NCBI GenBank assembly: GCA_016838895.1
Contig: JAEKNU010000016.1
Coordinates: forward strand, 1-64,000
Length of the DNA: 64,000 nucleotides
Reading direction: 5' to 3'
Source: Chloroflexota bacterium
GTDB taxonomy: Bacteria > Chloroflexota > Anaerolineae > Anaerolineales > Anaerolineaceae
Made by a program: the position numbers and the translations under genes. Shown piece after piece: positions 16,589 to 26,166 of the stretch (positions within the stretch are counted from its first letter, which is position 1; each line of letters opens with the position of its first letter). Below the pieces are notes generated by a model. The model had not been told where the DNA came from, made no database searches, and saw only the letters and a list, made by a program, of their open reading frames with translations.

Positions 16589-18496
16589 TTATTTATCCTC
16601 TTTATTGGCTTTAAGTATCTCTTTCAAATCCCTTAATATCTCATTTCGCCGATTGCGATATACGTCCACAGCTAATTTATTGGTCCTATACAAATCATCC
16701 AGAGCAACAATGTCATCAAGCAACGCTTTCCTTTCATATTCAACATCATCCTGACGCATTTTCTTTTTTCGCAGTCGTTGATGATTATTAACAATCCAAA
16801 TTAAAAATAACGCAATAATTGGAAACAGAAATGCAAACCCAATTAACATGTGTTGGTCTACTTTGTCTCCAAAGACCGATTTTTCTCCTGGTCTTCCTTC
16901 AATCCGGACTTTTACTACCTCCCCCTTTTTTAAATCAGCTGCCATAAACAACTGCATTAATTGACCTTCTACAACGCGTTGATCCATCAGGAAAAGCTTT
17001 TCGGATTCCAGGGTGACATCATCCATGGGGATTGCCAGTACACCAGTATGTATATCTATTGGCATAATAAAATGAATTGTTTTCTCTTGATCGTATGGCA
17101 AATCATATCGAAACATCGTTTGATGTTGTGCCGGAGCTGGATATATGGTTGCAAATTCTCCAACACCCATCTCTGTCAGTGAAAAATCAGACGTTGTAAT
17201 CGTCTCTTGAATTTGCAAATTGATTGCACCAGTTGGAAGGTTATATTGAATATTAGGCTGTGCTTCGTCTACAGGAACTATCACATGGTCTCCGGCATTT
17301 ACGAATGTGTATAATTCCGAAATTCGAATCATTGAAGGCTGGGAGAAATTAATAAAAACATGCAACCTGTCGGCTTGTAAATACTCATCACCAGTTGTAG
17401 CACTGAATATTGTAATCGGTAAATCGAGTCCAATATTTCTGGCAATGTTCCTTCCCTGAAGAACCTGTGAACTAAACAAAATACCTGCATGCTCCACAGA
17501 AACCAGATAATACCAATCACTAACAATACCCACATCAGCAAATCGGTAATGATCATCAGATGCCACAATAGCACTCCTTTGATAAATTGTTTCTCTTCCT
17601 TCAAAAACCTGCAATGTCACTTTTATTCCCAATGGGATATCTTCATTGCTACCATTAAATACTTTTCCTGAAATATCAACCTGATAATCATATATATATT
17701 CTGCAATATCATTAGGGTCAAATTGTGTGTCAGGTAATAATCGAGATTCATCAAGGAGTCTTGAATCAGAAAACCCCAAATTTCGAATATAGGATGTCAC
17801 GGCCCATCTTTCGTCTTCTGATAGCGACTCAATAAATGCGGGCATTCCAAAATTGTTTCCAGCAGAAATCCGTTTCCAAATTTGCAAATCAGAAAAAATC
17901 GCCAAAGAAGCCGGATCATGCCAATCTGACAACACAACAGGTAATTGCCTTGCTTCTATTCCATCACCCTCGCCACTTTCTCCGTGACATGTTTGGCAAT
18001 TTTCTTGATAAACAGTAAATCCTTCGTCAATCAATGAGTCCGTAACGCCCATCGAATATACATATGTTATTACATCCCAAATTTCCCGGTCAGAGATCAC
18101 ATCAGAAAATGCGGGCATATAACGTTGAACTTGTCCTTGTGAAATAATCGAATACCATTCAAGCATGTTGGATTCGCGCATGAAATCCGAATCGCCAATC
18201 GGCGATACAACCAATGGAAGACTATCTGATTCAGGTCCATCCCCCAATCCCGATTCACCATGGCAACGTACACACCATGTGTTGAATATCTCTTCACCCA
18301 CTCCTGTATCGGGCGAAAAAAGCGGATATGCAGTTCGTACAGGTTTGGGCACAAGAACATTCAACGGATGTTCTTGTGGAGGTGGTGTTATATCTCCATA
18401 AAACCCACGCTGACATGCAGTAAACAATATCAAAAAAATACAGATTACCATGTAATTTTTTAAATAAACTGTCGTGAAGTGTTTTATGGTTTTCAT
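16589..18496 (-). CDS. Diheme cytochrome c lipoprotein with C-terminal membrane anchor
   Basis: A 635-residue exported protein. The leader ends in a lipobox-like LFTAC (Cys28). Two class I cytochrome c domains follow: CVRCH at 75-79 with distal Met in RYMPAF (117), and CQTCH at 157-161 with Met in FGMPAF (208). A ~330-residue beta-rich region comes next, then a membrane helix (MLIGFAFLFPIIALFLIWIV) and a charged cytoplasmic tail. It should carry electrons outside the membrane. The start at 18496 is the first Met giving a normal leader; there is no clear Shine-Dalgarno. It lies downstream of ccmF/ccmH/ccmG homologues on the same strand, which would mature its hemes. Confidence 0.8.
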   Translation of the reverse strand: MKTIKHFTTVYLKNYMVICIFLILFTACQRGFYGDITPPPQEHPLNVLVPKPVRTAYPLFSPDTGVGEEIFNTWCVRCHGESGLGDGPESDSLPLVVSPIGDSDFMRESNMLEWYSIISQGQVQRYMPAFSDVISDREIWDVITYVYSMGVTDSLIDEGFTVYQENCQTCHGESGEGDGIEARQLPVVLSDWHDPASLAIFSDLQIWKRISAGNNFGMPAFIESLSEDERWAVTSYIRNLGFSDSRLLDESRLLPDTQFDPNDIAEYIYDYQVDISGKVFNGSNEDIPLGIKVTLQVFEGRETIYQRSAIVASDDHYRFADVGIVSDWYYLVSVEHAGILFSSQVLQGRNIARNIGLDLPITIFSATTGDEYLQADRLHVFINFSQPSMIRISELYTFVNAGDHVIVPVDEAQPNIQYNLPTGAINLQIQETITTSDFSLTEMGVGEFATIYPAPAQHQTMFRYDLPYDQEKTIHFIMPIDIHTGVLAIPMDDVTLESEKLFLMDQRVVEGQLMQLFMAADLKKGEVVKVRIEGRPGEKSVFGDKVDQHMLIGFAFLFPIIALFLIWIVNNHQRLRKKKMRQDDVEYERKALLDDIVALDDLYRTNKLAVDVYRNRRNEILRDLKEILKANKEDK

Positions 18497-18533
18497 AGTC
18501 GTTGCTGCTGCCAGTACAAACAGAAAGTTATCT

Positions 18534-19025
18534 TTACAATTGAGTTCCACAACGTGCACAAAATTGATCCGACTTTTGAACCGGTTTTCCACACTTTGAA
18601 CAAAACCCGATCACTTTCTCGTTTCTTTTTTTTCGATGTTCCGAAATCATTAATTCAATGTGCTTCTCTTCTTCACGTTCAAGATGAAACAGTTCATTTC
18701 CATTTTTCAGAATCGCATCATTTTGAAGTTTCTCAATCCAATGCATCACTTCAGCTTTTTCTTCTAATATGATACCAATAGCATATTTATAATAGTCTTC
18801 AGGAATTTTCCCCAATTGGTAATCATTTTCCAGTTCGTTTTCACGTTCAGCCAGTTGCTCTTGATGAGTGATTAGTACAGTTATTTTCTTACGCTCGGAT
18901 TTTGAAAAACTTACAGCATCCATAGAGCGTACACCTCGATATGGAACTTCAAAAAAAGGTCTGGAAACAATCATAATCACGATTAACAACAGAGCAAACT
19001 GAATGATAAATGAACCAATTTCCAT
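18534..19025 (-). CDS. Membrane-anchored coiled-coil zinc-ribbon protein
   Basis: 163 residues: an N-terminal membrane helix (MEIGSFIIQFALLLIVIMIVS), a long charged coiled coil (about 40-135, HQEQLAERENELENDYQLGKIPEDYYKYA), then a C-terminal zinc ribbon CSKCGKPV-x6-CARCG. The coiled-coil part with the xxGKIPEDYY motif recalls the CcmI/CycH region or the small membrane proteins found beside cytochrome maturation genes in Chloroflexota. AGAAGGTGAT precedes the start. It lies between the TlpA-like gene and the cytochrome c gene, so it probably helps cytochrome assembly; that role is inferred from context. Confidence 0.6.
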   Translation of the reverse strand: MEIGSFIIQFALLLIVIMIVSRPFFEVPYRGVRSMDAVSFSKSERKKITVLITHQEQLAERENELENDYQLGKIPEDYYKYAIGIILEEKAEVMHWIEKLQNDAILKNGNELFHLEREEEKHIELMISEHRKKRNEKVIGFCSKCGKPVQKSDQFCARCGTQL

Positions 19026-19051
19026 ATCACCTTCTCTATTATGGGCAAATC

Positions 19052-19618
19052 TTAATATATACCCTCAATAATTTCGATCAGAGAATCAGCTGAAAGGAAC
19101 GGACCAATTTGAATAAACGCAATTTTTCCAGTTCTATCCAATATTACTGTCTGTGGTACGCCATTAATACGATATGCATCAGCAATCAATGATTTTTTAT
19201 CTGCGCCATTGGGATACGTGATTCGATTTTCCTGTAAAAATTGCAAGGCATCATCCTCAGTATCTGCATGATCAATACCCAAAATTAATACATCAGCCTT
19301 ATCATTGATTCTCCGCCATGTGTTTTCAATTAAAACGGCTTCATTTTCACAAGGACCACACCAGGAAGCCCAAAAATGCAATATAACAATTTTTCCAGCC
19401 AGAACATCCTTGTTGTATAACTGTCCATCGAAGCTCACCAATGAAAAATCAGGAGCTGATTGTCCAATAATCAATTGTCTAGGTTGTGCATGATATAAAC
19501 CAATTCCAATTAATATTAAAAATGAAATCAATAGCAAAAATGAGATGATGATCACCCATACAGGAACACCAGCAGGTGCTGGTTGCGTATCAACTCTTGT
19601 GCTAATAAATCGCTTCAT
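19052..19618 (-). CDS. Membrane-anchored thioredoxin-like protein (TlpA/ResA/CcmG)
   Basis: 188 residues: a membrane anchor at about 22-45 (VPVWVIIISFLLLISFLILIGIGLY), then a thioredoxin fold facing out. The active site is FWASWCGPC, and QLYNKDVLAGKIVILHFW is the strand before it; the cis-Pro loop is GVPQTVILDRTGKI. Proteins of this group keep apocytochrome CxxCH cysteines reduced for heme attachment. It lies between ccmH and the zinc-ribbon/cytochrome c genes. Call as TlpA/CcmG-type; the exact subgroup cannot be decided by eye. Confidence 0.85.
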   Translation of the reverse strand: MKRFISTRVDTQPAPAGVPVWVIIISFLLLISFLILIGIGLYHAQPRQLIIGQSAPDFSLVSFDGQLYNKDVLAGKIVILHFWASWCGPCENEAVLIENTWRRINDKADVLILGIDHADTEDDALQFLQENRITYPNGADKKSLIADAYRINGVPQTVILDRTGKIAFIQIGPFLSADSLIEIIEGIY

Positions 19619-19666
19619 ATTAGAATTTCCTGATCATCCATAAAGAATAATATTTGTGTGCAAATA

Positions 19667-20089
19667 TTACCTTTTGTGTGATTGTTCCAAAAACGGTAAT
19701 GTTGTCTTTCTTGAATAAAATACCCAAATAATAATTACAGCACCTGCTGCTATGATAATCATGGGGATGGCATTAAATATCAATCTCGAACGCGGTGGAA
19801 TTCCCAGTACATGTGACCCATATTGATCTTCAAAGTATTGCAATATTTCTTGTTCCGTTTTTCCCTTTGCTAATTGATTGCGAATGGCTTTCCGCCATTG
19901 TATACATGCCTGGGAATTGCAAACATCCAGTGTTACACTATTGCAGACTGGGCAGTATAATTGTTTTGCGATAGCATTTACATCATCATCCGAAGGGGTT
20001 GGTTGTAAGCCTTGCGCAAGCACATTACCTGTCATCATCAACAAAGAGACAAATATCAAATTGAATAATAAAACAATTTTGTATCTCAT
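19667..20089 (-). CDS. ccmH: CcmH-type cytochrome c maturation protein
   Basis: 140 residues. After a signal peptide (MRYKIVLLFNLIFVSLLMMTG) it has the CcmH motif LYCPVCNSVTLDVCNSQACIQWRKAI with the redox pair CPVC, the helical bundle KGKTEQEILQYFEDQYGSHVL, and a C-terminal membrane helix (FNAIPMIIIAAGAVIIIWVF). This is the N-terminal redox unit of CcmH, without the CcmI-type TPR part. Start at 20089 is preferred over 20104 because AAGGTG lies just before it. It works with CcmF in heme ligation and neighbours the CcmG-like gene. Confidence 0.85.
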   Translation of the reverse strand: MRYKIVLLFNLIFVSLLMMTGNVLAQGLQPTPSDDDVNAIAKQLYCPVCNSVTLDVCNSQACIQWRKAIRNQLAKGKTEQEILQYFEDQYGSHVLGIPPRSRLIFNAIPMIIIAAGAVIIIWVFYSRKTTLPFLEQSHKR

Positions 20090-20122
20090 GAACACCTTAA
20101 ACAAAATCCATCAAATTGATGA

Positions 20123-20151
20123 TTGCATGTTTTCATCATACCCATTATAGT
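20123..20151 (+). promoter_or_regulatory. Promoter of the M28 peptidase gene
   Basis: TTGCAT, 17-base spacer, TATAGT ending at 20151. Transcription would begin near 20158, only a few bases before the ATG at 20163 and without a Shine-Dalgarno, so the transcript is probably leaderless or nearly so. Confidence 0.55.
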
Positions 20152-20162
20152 ATATGCAATTT

Positions 20163-21239
20163 ATGATAAATAAAAAACCAGTTCTTCTTCGAATAATACT
20201 TGCATTCTGGATCGTTTTACTATTGATCCAGATTTGCTGTAATATGCCGCAAATACAACATCCATTCGGAACTCAAGCCACGAGGCTAGCTGAGGAATTA
20301 CTTGCTGTTGATCAAAAAATCCTCCAACAATCTACTGCACAACATTATTCCATGATTATCCAAAAGCTCTCAGGTGAGCAACCAGTAATAATCAATAACG
20401 AAGAAATGTACTTGCGGTCTCGATATAGTTACGCTATGTTTTTGGATTATCCGGATGCCAGAGTAATGCCATATCTTACTGAACAGGTTTTACAATGGGT
20501 TAAACCGGATCAAGTTGAAATTGATCCATATACTTATACTGATGCCGAACGTTCATATACCTGGCAAAACCTGATCGTAACAATCCCGGGTCAAACTACG
20601 CCTGATGAGAAAATACTATTAACCGCACACTTTGATAGTATTGTTGTTCAAGGTGGGGATGCGCTAAAATACGCCCCGGGTGCAGATGATAACGCCACCG
20701 GCACTGCTGTGCTTCTTGAGGCAGTACGCCTGTTCGCAGATGAGTCATTTGAAAAAACCATTGAAATCATTTTCTTTAGCGGTGAAGAAGAAGGATTAAA
20801 CGGTAGCCGGGCTTATTTAGAAGACCACTCATACGACAACATCCAGGCTGTTATCAATGTAGATATGATTGGATTTGACTCAAATAATGATCATTGCATG
20901 GAGATTCACGCTGGAACCAATCCTGATTCTCAGATCATTGGTCTGGTAATACAGCAAGTAATCATTGCCTATGATATTGATTTGCAGTCAGAATTACTAT
21001 CAAACACAGCCACCGATAGATCAGACCATGCCTCGTTTTGGGCCAGGAATGTTCCTGCAATCACGGTAATTGAAAACTTCTTCGATACAGCCACTTCAGA
21101 TGTTTGTGCCCTGCCTGATCCAAACCCTGATTATCATCAAAATGAGGATACGTTGGCAAACATCAATATCACCTACGCACATGATATTTCCCAGGCGATC
21201 TTACTCACGATTACACAATTAGCTATACCGATTGAGTAA
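20163..21239 (+). CDS. M28-family zinc aminopeptidase, membrane-anchored or lipoprotein
   Basis: 358 residues. An N-terminal hydrophobic leader (LLRIILAFWIVLLLIQICC) exports it. The M28 metal site is complete: His in LLTAHFDS, bridging Asp in APGADDNATGTA, catalytic Glu pair in FFSGEEEG, Asp in VINVDMIGFD and His in RSDHASFW. It should remove N-terminal residues from peptides outside the cell. The start at 20163 fits the promoter better than the ATG at 20154. The gene is inserted, in the opposite direction, between ccmH and ccmF, and its 3' end overlaps the ccmF 3' end by 21 bases. Confidence 0.85.
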   Translation: MINKKPVLLRIILAFWIVLLLIQICCNMPQIQHPFGTQATRLAEELLAVDQKILQQSTAQHYSMIIQKLSGEQPVIINNEEMYLRSRYSYAMFLDYPDARVMPYLTEQVLQWVKPDQVEIDPYTYTDAERSYTWQNLIVTIPGQTTPDEKILLTAHFDSIVVQGGDALKYAPGADDNATGTAVLLEAVRLFADESFEKTIEIIFFSGEEEGLNGSRAYLEDHSYDNIQAVINVDMIGFDSNNDHCMEIHAGTNPDSQIIGLVIQQVIIAYDIDLQSELLSNTATDRSDHASFWARNVPAITVIENFFDTATSDVCALPDPNPDYHQNEDTLANINITYAHDISQAILLTITQLAIPIE

Positions 21240-23252
21240 GTGATTTTTTCCTTTTGTATTAGGCAGTATTGATAATATACCACCCAACAGCATGCCTATC
21301 CCCCCAATCCATAACCATTTCATTAATGGATTTCGATATATTTTGAATGTGGCTTGCTCATTATTAATTGTCTCCCAATCTGCAATCACCATATATATAT
21401 CATCTGCCAAAGTACTACGTAGACCCGGAACCGTTATGGATCGCTTGCTATGAAGATAATATTCTCTACGTGGGTAAATCTCGGAAATCGTATTTCCGTT
21501 TTTTTTAACAAAAATGACAGTTCTTGTAATTTCTCTTCCATCAATAGTATCAAAAATATCTATGCTTTCCAACTGTAAAGTATAGGGATAAAACGCTATC
21601 GACTCTCCAACATGAATTGTTTGCTGGGTTTCAACCTGGAATAATTCAACCCCGATAATGCCGATTGCTAATAATGCAACACTAATATGAACCAGATATC
21701 CTCCATAGCGCCGCCGATTTCTGAGAAATAGTTGAAACAATGCCATAATGCGGTTTTCGCCTACATTTCTACATCGACTCATATATGCTTTAATGATATC
21801 AAGTAAAATTACACTTAAACTAAAAGCAATCAACCAAAAACCAATCAGGGGCATCCAATCATGAATACCAATAATATACAAGACAATAAGGAAACAAGTA
21901 GAAAACAGGAAAGAAGGCCATACACCTTTGAGTATTGTCTTCCAGGTGGAGTATCCCCAGGAGGTTAATGGAGAAATAGCCATCAAAAATAAAACACCAA
22001 CAAACAGCGGACCTGTTGTTTGCTTATACCATGCAGCGCCCACTGTCATTTGATGCCCCTGAAAGATCTCAGATATAATTGGGAAATTTACACCCAGAAA
22101 GATAATCGCAAAAAGAGCTCCCAAGAAGAGATTATTGAACAAAAAAATAGACTCTCTGGAAAAGAAAGAATACAACAACCCATCGGATTTCAAGTAACCC
22201 CAACGAGCAATCAATAAAGACAAAGAACCAAAAAACAGAAAAATGACGAATATATATAACGGGAAACCAATATCACTCTCTACATATGCATGAACAGAGT
22301 TAAGAATACCGGAACGCGTTAAAAACACGCCATATATTACAATTGAAAAAGTAAGTAACACTAATATCATATTCCAACGCATAAAAAGTCGACTTTTTTC
22401 TTGAATCATGATGGAATGTATGAATGCCGTAGCCAATAGCCAGGGCATCAAAGCAGAATTCTCTACAGCGTCCCAGGCCCAGTAACCGCCCCAACCTAAT
22501 ACATCATATGCCCACCTGCTGCCAAGTAATATACCGCCAAGCAAAAAAAACCAGGCTAATATCGTCCATGGCCGTACAATCCTGATCCAACGATCATCAA
22601 TACGTTTGGTGATTAATGCTGCAACAGCAAAGGCGTAGGGGATTAAAAATGCTGAATAACCGATATACAGCATTGGCGGGTGAAAAATCATTCCAGGATG
22701 ACGCAGAATCGGATTCAGTCCCATACCGTCAGAAGGTCGTAATAATAAACCTTGTGCTGGTTTTAATAAGGCAACAATCTGTTCTCCATTTTCAAATAGC
22801 CAAAATCGCACAAATGGGTTTTCCAAAAAGAAACTTAATCCAATAAAAAATCCCAATATGATAAGAATGACCAGTATCACCCAGGGGAGAAAATCACGGT
22901 CCTGCTCCCATTTCCGTAACATGATAACAAAACCAAAAAATGAAATTATCCAACACCAGAACAATAATGAGCCTGCCTGACCTGCCCATATTGCCGTGAA
23001 ATACAAAATGGATGGCATAGAGTCGCTGCTTACTTGATACACATATTGCACTTCATAATGATGATCGAAAAGCAAAAAGGCCAGATAGAATATTGTCAGA
23101 CTAAGCATTGGAAAAAGAAGCAGCAACACTGATCTGGCACTATTTACCCAGGACTCTACTTGCTTAATTCTCCCCCAAACAACACCAAATATTCCAAATA
23201 GGGAAAGCAAAAAAGATAAAAATAATGTTGAAAAACCCATTTCTGCTATCAT
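21219..23252 (-). CDS. ccmF: Cytochrome c heme lyase subunit CcmF
   Basis: 677 residues with about 14 membrane segments. The tryptophan-rich heme-handling motif WGGYWAWDAVENSALMPWLLATAFIHS is clear, as are HPGMIFHPPMLYIGYSAFLIPYAFA and the C-terminal periplasmic part (GIIGVELFQVETQQTIHVGESIAFYPYTL). CcmF transfers heme to reduced apocytochrome together with CcmH and is expected in the membrane. GAGGAGC precedes the ATG at 23252. No ccmA, B, C or E is in the window, so the remaining genes must lie elsewhere. Confidence 0.92.
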   Translation of the reverse strand: MIAEMGFSTLFLSFLLSLFGIFGVVWGRIKQVESWVNSARSVLLLLFPMLSLTIFYLAFLLFDHHYEVQYVYQVSSDSMPSILYFTAIWAGQAGSLLFWCWIISFFGFVIMLRKWEQDRDFLPWVILVILIILGFFIGLSFFLENPFVRFWLFENGEQIVALLKPAQGLLLRPSDGMGLNPILRHPGMIFHPPMLYIGYSAFLIPYAFAVAALITKRIDDRWIRIVRPWTILAWFFLLGGILLGSRWAYDVLGWGGYWAWDAVENSALMPWLLATAFIHSIMIQEKSRLFMRWNMILVLLTFSIVIYGVFLTRSGILNSVHAYVESDIGFPLYIFVIFLFFGSLSLLIARWGYLKSDGLLYSFFSRESIFLFNNLFLGALFAIIFLGVNFPIISEIFQGHQMTVGAAWYKQTTGPLFVGVLFLMAISPLTSWGYSTWKTILKGVWPSFLFSTCFLIVLYIIGIHDWMPLIGFWLIAFSLSVILLDIIKAYMSRCRNVGENRIMALFQLFLRNRRRYGGYLVHISVALLAIGIIGVELFQVETQQTIHVGESIAFYPYTLQLESIDIFDTIDGREITRTVIFVKKNGNTISEIYPRREYYLHSKRSITVPGLRSTLADDIYMVIADWETINNEQATFKIYRNPLMKWLWIGGIGMLLGGILSILPNTKGKNHLLNRYS

Positions 23253-23470
23253 TCTTGCTCCTCAGTTTTACATCTTTGATTTTAGTCGGTTGTACATTGA
23301 TAAACAAGCTCGATTTTGAAACAATTTTTATTTGGTAAAAAGCATTCCAGCAACACTCAATCATCATCAAATAATTTTATTATACACACAGCCATCCTTT
23401 ATGGGGACTAGCCTTTACCTATTATCATCATCTATAATACTTAAGAAAAACACAGATCATGGAGGAATGC

Positions 23471-24799
23471 ATGCCCGAAGGTACATATTTATTCCCTGAT
23501 GGCTTTTTATGGGGCAGTGCCACTGCATCTCATCAGGTAGAAGGAAATAACAAAAATAATAACTGGTATGCCTGGGAAACACAGCAAGGCAAAATATATC
23601 AAGATCAAAAAGCTGGTTTGGCCTGTGATTGGTGGGGGGGCAAATGGAAAGATGATTTCGATCGTGCATCAGCTACAGGACAAAATGCGCATCGCTTATC
23701 CATTGAATGGAGCCGCATTCAACCTGAACAGAGTCGCTGGGATGAAAGCGCATTGGAAACCTATCGCAGTATGCTGCGAGGATTAATTGACCGCAATATG
23801 ACACCCATGGTTACCCTGCATCATTTCACAGACCCACTCTGGATCATGGAAAAAGGGGGTTGGGAAAACGAGGAAATCGTTAGTTTATTTGAAACGTATA
23901 TCATTAAAGTTGTTGAGGCACTAAAAGAATATGTAACCTTATGGGTAACCATTAACGAGCCCAACGTTTATACACACGGCGGATATTTAGGCGGAGAATT
24001 TCCTCCCGGGAAAAACGATCTGAAAGCTGCCTTCTTCGTAATGCGTAATATGCTCAAAGGACATGCAGCAGCCTATCATGCCATCAAAAAAATTCAACCC
24101 CAGGCCAGAGTGGGGCTAGCGCATCATTATCGCGGTTTTGAACCAGCCAAACCAAATTTTGCCCCTGATAAATGGATGGCTTCTTTTCTTTCCAGGAATT
24201 TCAATGACAGCTTTGCCATTGGTGCAGCCAATGGCAAATTCAATTTTGCCATGCGCAAAGAGTACATCCCCCAGGCAATCAACACACAGGATTTTATCGG
24301 ATTAAATTATTACACACGCGAATATATTACCTTTAAACCCTTCGCGACCAAATCCATGTTTTATCAGGGGAAGTATGATCCTAAATCACCTTTGAGTGAA
24401 ACCGGCTTTATTGCGTTGGAACCCAAGGGGTTTTATCAGGCATTGAAATGGTGCAAAGCCTTCAATAAACCCATCATCATCACAGAAAATGGCGTGGAAG
24501 ATTCAAAAAATATGATCCGCACACGCTATCTTTACGAACATCTGCATCAAATGTGGCGAGCCATAAATTACACCTGGCCGATCAAAGGGTACTTTCATTG
24601 GTCGTTAGTTGATAATTTTGAATGGGAGCGAGGCTGGAGTCAGCGCTTTGGATTATGGGGATTGGACGTTGAAACCCAAACCCGCTTGCACCGTCCGGCG
24701 GTGGATGCCTACGCTGATCTCTGTAAAACCAATGGGATCTCTTCTGAAAGTGTAAAGAAATATGCCCCGGAAATTTTTGATTTATTATTTCCTGAGTAA
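23471..24799 (+). CDS. Glycoside hydrolase family 1 beta-glycosidase
   Basis: 442 residues, the usual GH1 length. Opening signature FPDGFLWGSATASHQVEGN; catalytic acid/base Glu in VTINEPNVY; nucleophile Glu in IIITENGVED; substrate-binding WSLVDNFEWERGW near the C-terminus. It should hydrolyse beta-glucosides or beta-galactosides in the cytoplasm (no signal peptide). The start at 23471 is fixed by GGAGG at 23462-23466; the ATG at 23459 lies too close to this site. TATAAT at 23433-23438 is a likely -10. It stands alone. Confidence 0.92.
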   Translation: MPEGTYLFPDGFLWGSATASHQVEGNNKNNNWYAWETQQGKIYQDQKAGLACDWWGGKWKDDFDRASATGQNAHRLSIEWSRIQPEQSRWDESALETYRSMLRGLIDRNMTPMVTLHHFTDPLWIMEKGGWENEEIVSLFETYIIKVVEALKEYVTLWVTINEPNVYTHGGYLGGEFPPGKNDLKAAFFVMRNMLKGHAAAYHAIKKIQPQARVGLAHHYRGFEPAKPNFAPDKWMASFLSRNFNDSFAIGAANGKFNFAMRKEYIPQAINTQDFIGLNYYTREYITFKPFATKSMFYQGKYDPKSPLSETGFIALEPKGFYQALKWCKAFNKPIIITENGVEDSKNMIRTRYLYEHLHQMWRAINYTWPIKGYFHWSLVDNFEWERGWSQRFGLWGLDVETQTRLHRPAVDAYADLCKTNGISSESVKKYAPEIFDLLFPE

Positions 24800-24887
24800 G
24801 ATTGACACATTCAGTAAATAAATTTGGAATTTAATGCTAAAATAATGACAAGTAAATTAATAGAACAAGTGACCAAATTGGTGATCA

Positions 24888-25490
24888 ATGGAAACATGGC
24901 AAAACTACATACCTGAAGATATTTCGGATTTATATGAAGTTCATGATTACAAACATGCTGCTGCAATACTCAAAAATGAATTTCCAAATGAGTACAATGA
25001 AATTATTTGTGTACTCAGGAAATTTCGTGTTTTTGAAATTGATGTTATATCACCTGGTGGTAGTGAAAGTGCTATTCCAAAAAGATTTTCTAAAATCCTA
25101 AGACCAATGAATTGGTATGAGAAAAACTTACACGCGAAACTTATTGTTGACGATCAAGAAATTCCCTTGGATTCTCACAAAGTAGATTATCTTAAAGGAA
25201 GAATTGCTTTTGATCTCGAATGGAATAGTAAAGACCAAACGTATGATAGAGATCTATATGCTTTTCGTGCCTTTTTTGAGTACAACAAAATCAGTTTAGG
25301 TATACTTGTTACAAGAAGCAATGATCTTGATCCTTGGTTCAAACAATTAAATATTATGAAAAAATTTGGAGCTAGTACAACTCAAATGGGAAAGCTCATT
25401 CCGAGATTAGAAGAAGGCCGTAATGGTGGTTGCCCAATTCTGGTTTTTGGAATAACAAGAAAATTAATTTCAGAAGGCAAACTATGGTAA
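24888..25490 (+). CDS. Type II restriction endonuclease, BglII family
   Basis: 200 residues. The segment KVDYLKGRIAFDLEWNSKDQTYDRDLYAFRAFFE and the later KFGASTTQMGKLIPRLEEGRNGGCPILVFGIT are the conserved blocks I recall for BglII-type (Pfam BglII) endonucleases. D109-L-E111-W-N-S-K115-D is the probable catalytic core. BglII itself cuts AGATCT; the specificity here cannot be read from sequence. The gene overlaps the following methyltransferase by seven bases. A short palindrome ACCAAATTGGT (24872-24882) just before the start could be an operator. The pair looks lower in GC than its neighbours, consistent with transfer. Confidence 0.8.
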   Translation: METWQNYIPEDISDLYEVHDYKHAAAILKNEFPNEYNEIICVLRKFRVFEIDVISPGGSESAIPKRFSKILRPMNWYEKNLHAKLIVDDQEIPLDSHKVDYLKGRIAFDLEWNSKDQTYDRDLYAFRAFFEYNKISLGILVTRSNDLDPWFKQLNIMKKFGASTTQMGKLIPRLEEGRNGGCPILVFGITRKLISEGKLW

Positions 25491-26146
25491 TATACACCCC
25501 TCCCCCAGTTTCAGAGGATTTCAAAGCATTCATTGGAAATCAAAAATACTACACTATCTTGGCTGATCCACCTTGGCAATTTAATAACCGTACTGGGAAG
25601 ATGGCACCTGAGCATAAACGATTGAATCGTTACCCAACATTGCCGCTAGATGAGATTAAATCAATCCCTGTTTCCGATAGCGCTCTTGATTCTGCGCATT
25701 TATATCTATGGGTTCCAAATGCACTCCTTCCTGATGGAATTGAAGTATTGTCAGCATGGGGTTTTACATATAAAACAAATATCATCTGGTACAAAATACG
25801 AAAAGATGGTGGACCAGATCGGCGTGGGGTTGGTTTTTATTTCCGTAACGTGACTGAAGTTTTATTATTTGGAATAAAAGGAAAAAATGCTCGAACATTA
25901 CAACCGGGTAGAAGTCAGGAAAATATAATTTCAAGTCAAAAAAGGGAGCATAGCCGAAAACCAGACGAACAATATGAACTAATCGAATCTTGCAGTCCAG
26001 GTCCATATTTAGAGATGTTTGCACGGGGTAATCGCAAAAATTGGCAATGCTGGGGAAATCAGGCAGACAATTATCTTCCTGATTGGAATACATATGCAAA
26101 CCATTCTCAATCAAATGTATTGCAGCATCCCTTATGGAATAAATAA
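25484..26146 (+). CDS. MT-A70-family adenine-N6 DNA methyltransferase of the R-M pair
   Basis: 220 residues. ILADPPWQFNN (DPPW at 28-31) is the catalytic motif of MT-A70 adenine methyltransferases. YLWVPNALLPDGIEVLSAWGFTYKTNIIWYK, RNVTEVLLFGIKGK and HSRKPDEQYELIESCSPGPYLEMFAR (SAM-binding side) are the expected later blocks. The ATG at 25484 with AGAAGG upstream overlaps the endonuclease stop, so the two are coupled. It should protect the host from the BglII-like enzyme by methylating A in the site. No separate specificity protein or controller gene is seen. Confidence 0.88.
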   Translation: MVIYTPPPVSEDFKAFIGNQKYYTILADPPWQFNNRTGKMAPEHKRLNRYPTLPLDEIKSIPVSDSALDSAHLYLWVPNALLPDGIEVLSAWGFTYKTNIIWYKIRKDGGPDRRGVGFYFRNVTEVLLFGIKGKNARTLQPGRSQENIISSQKREHSRKPDEQYELIESCSPGPYLEMFARGNRKNWQCWGNQADNYLPDWNTYANHSQSNVLQHPLWNK

Positions 26147-26166
26147 TAATAAGCCATTATTGGAAA

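Noticed and set aside
18350-18378. Eleven-base perfect inverted repeat containing GAAC and GTTC half-sites
   Set aside because: It lies inside the cytochrome c coding sequence, far from a promoter, and the half-sites have a different spacing from the other operators.
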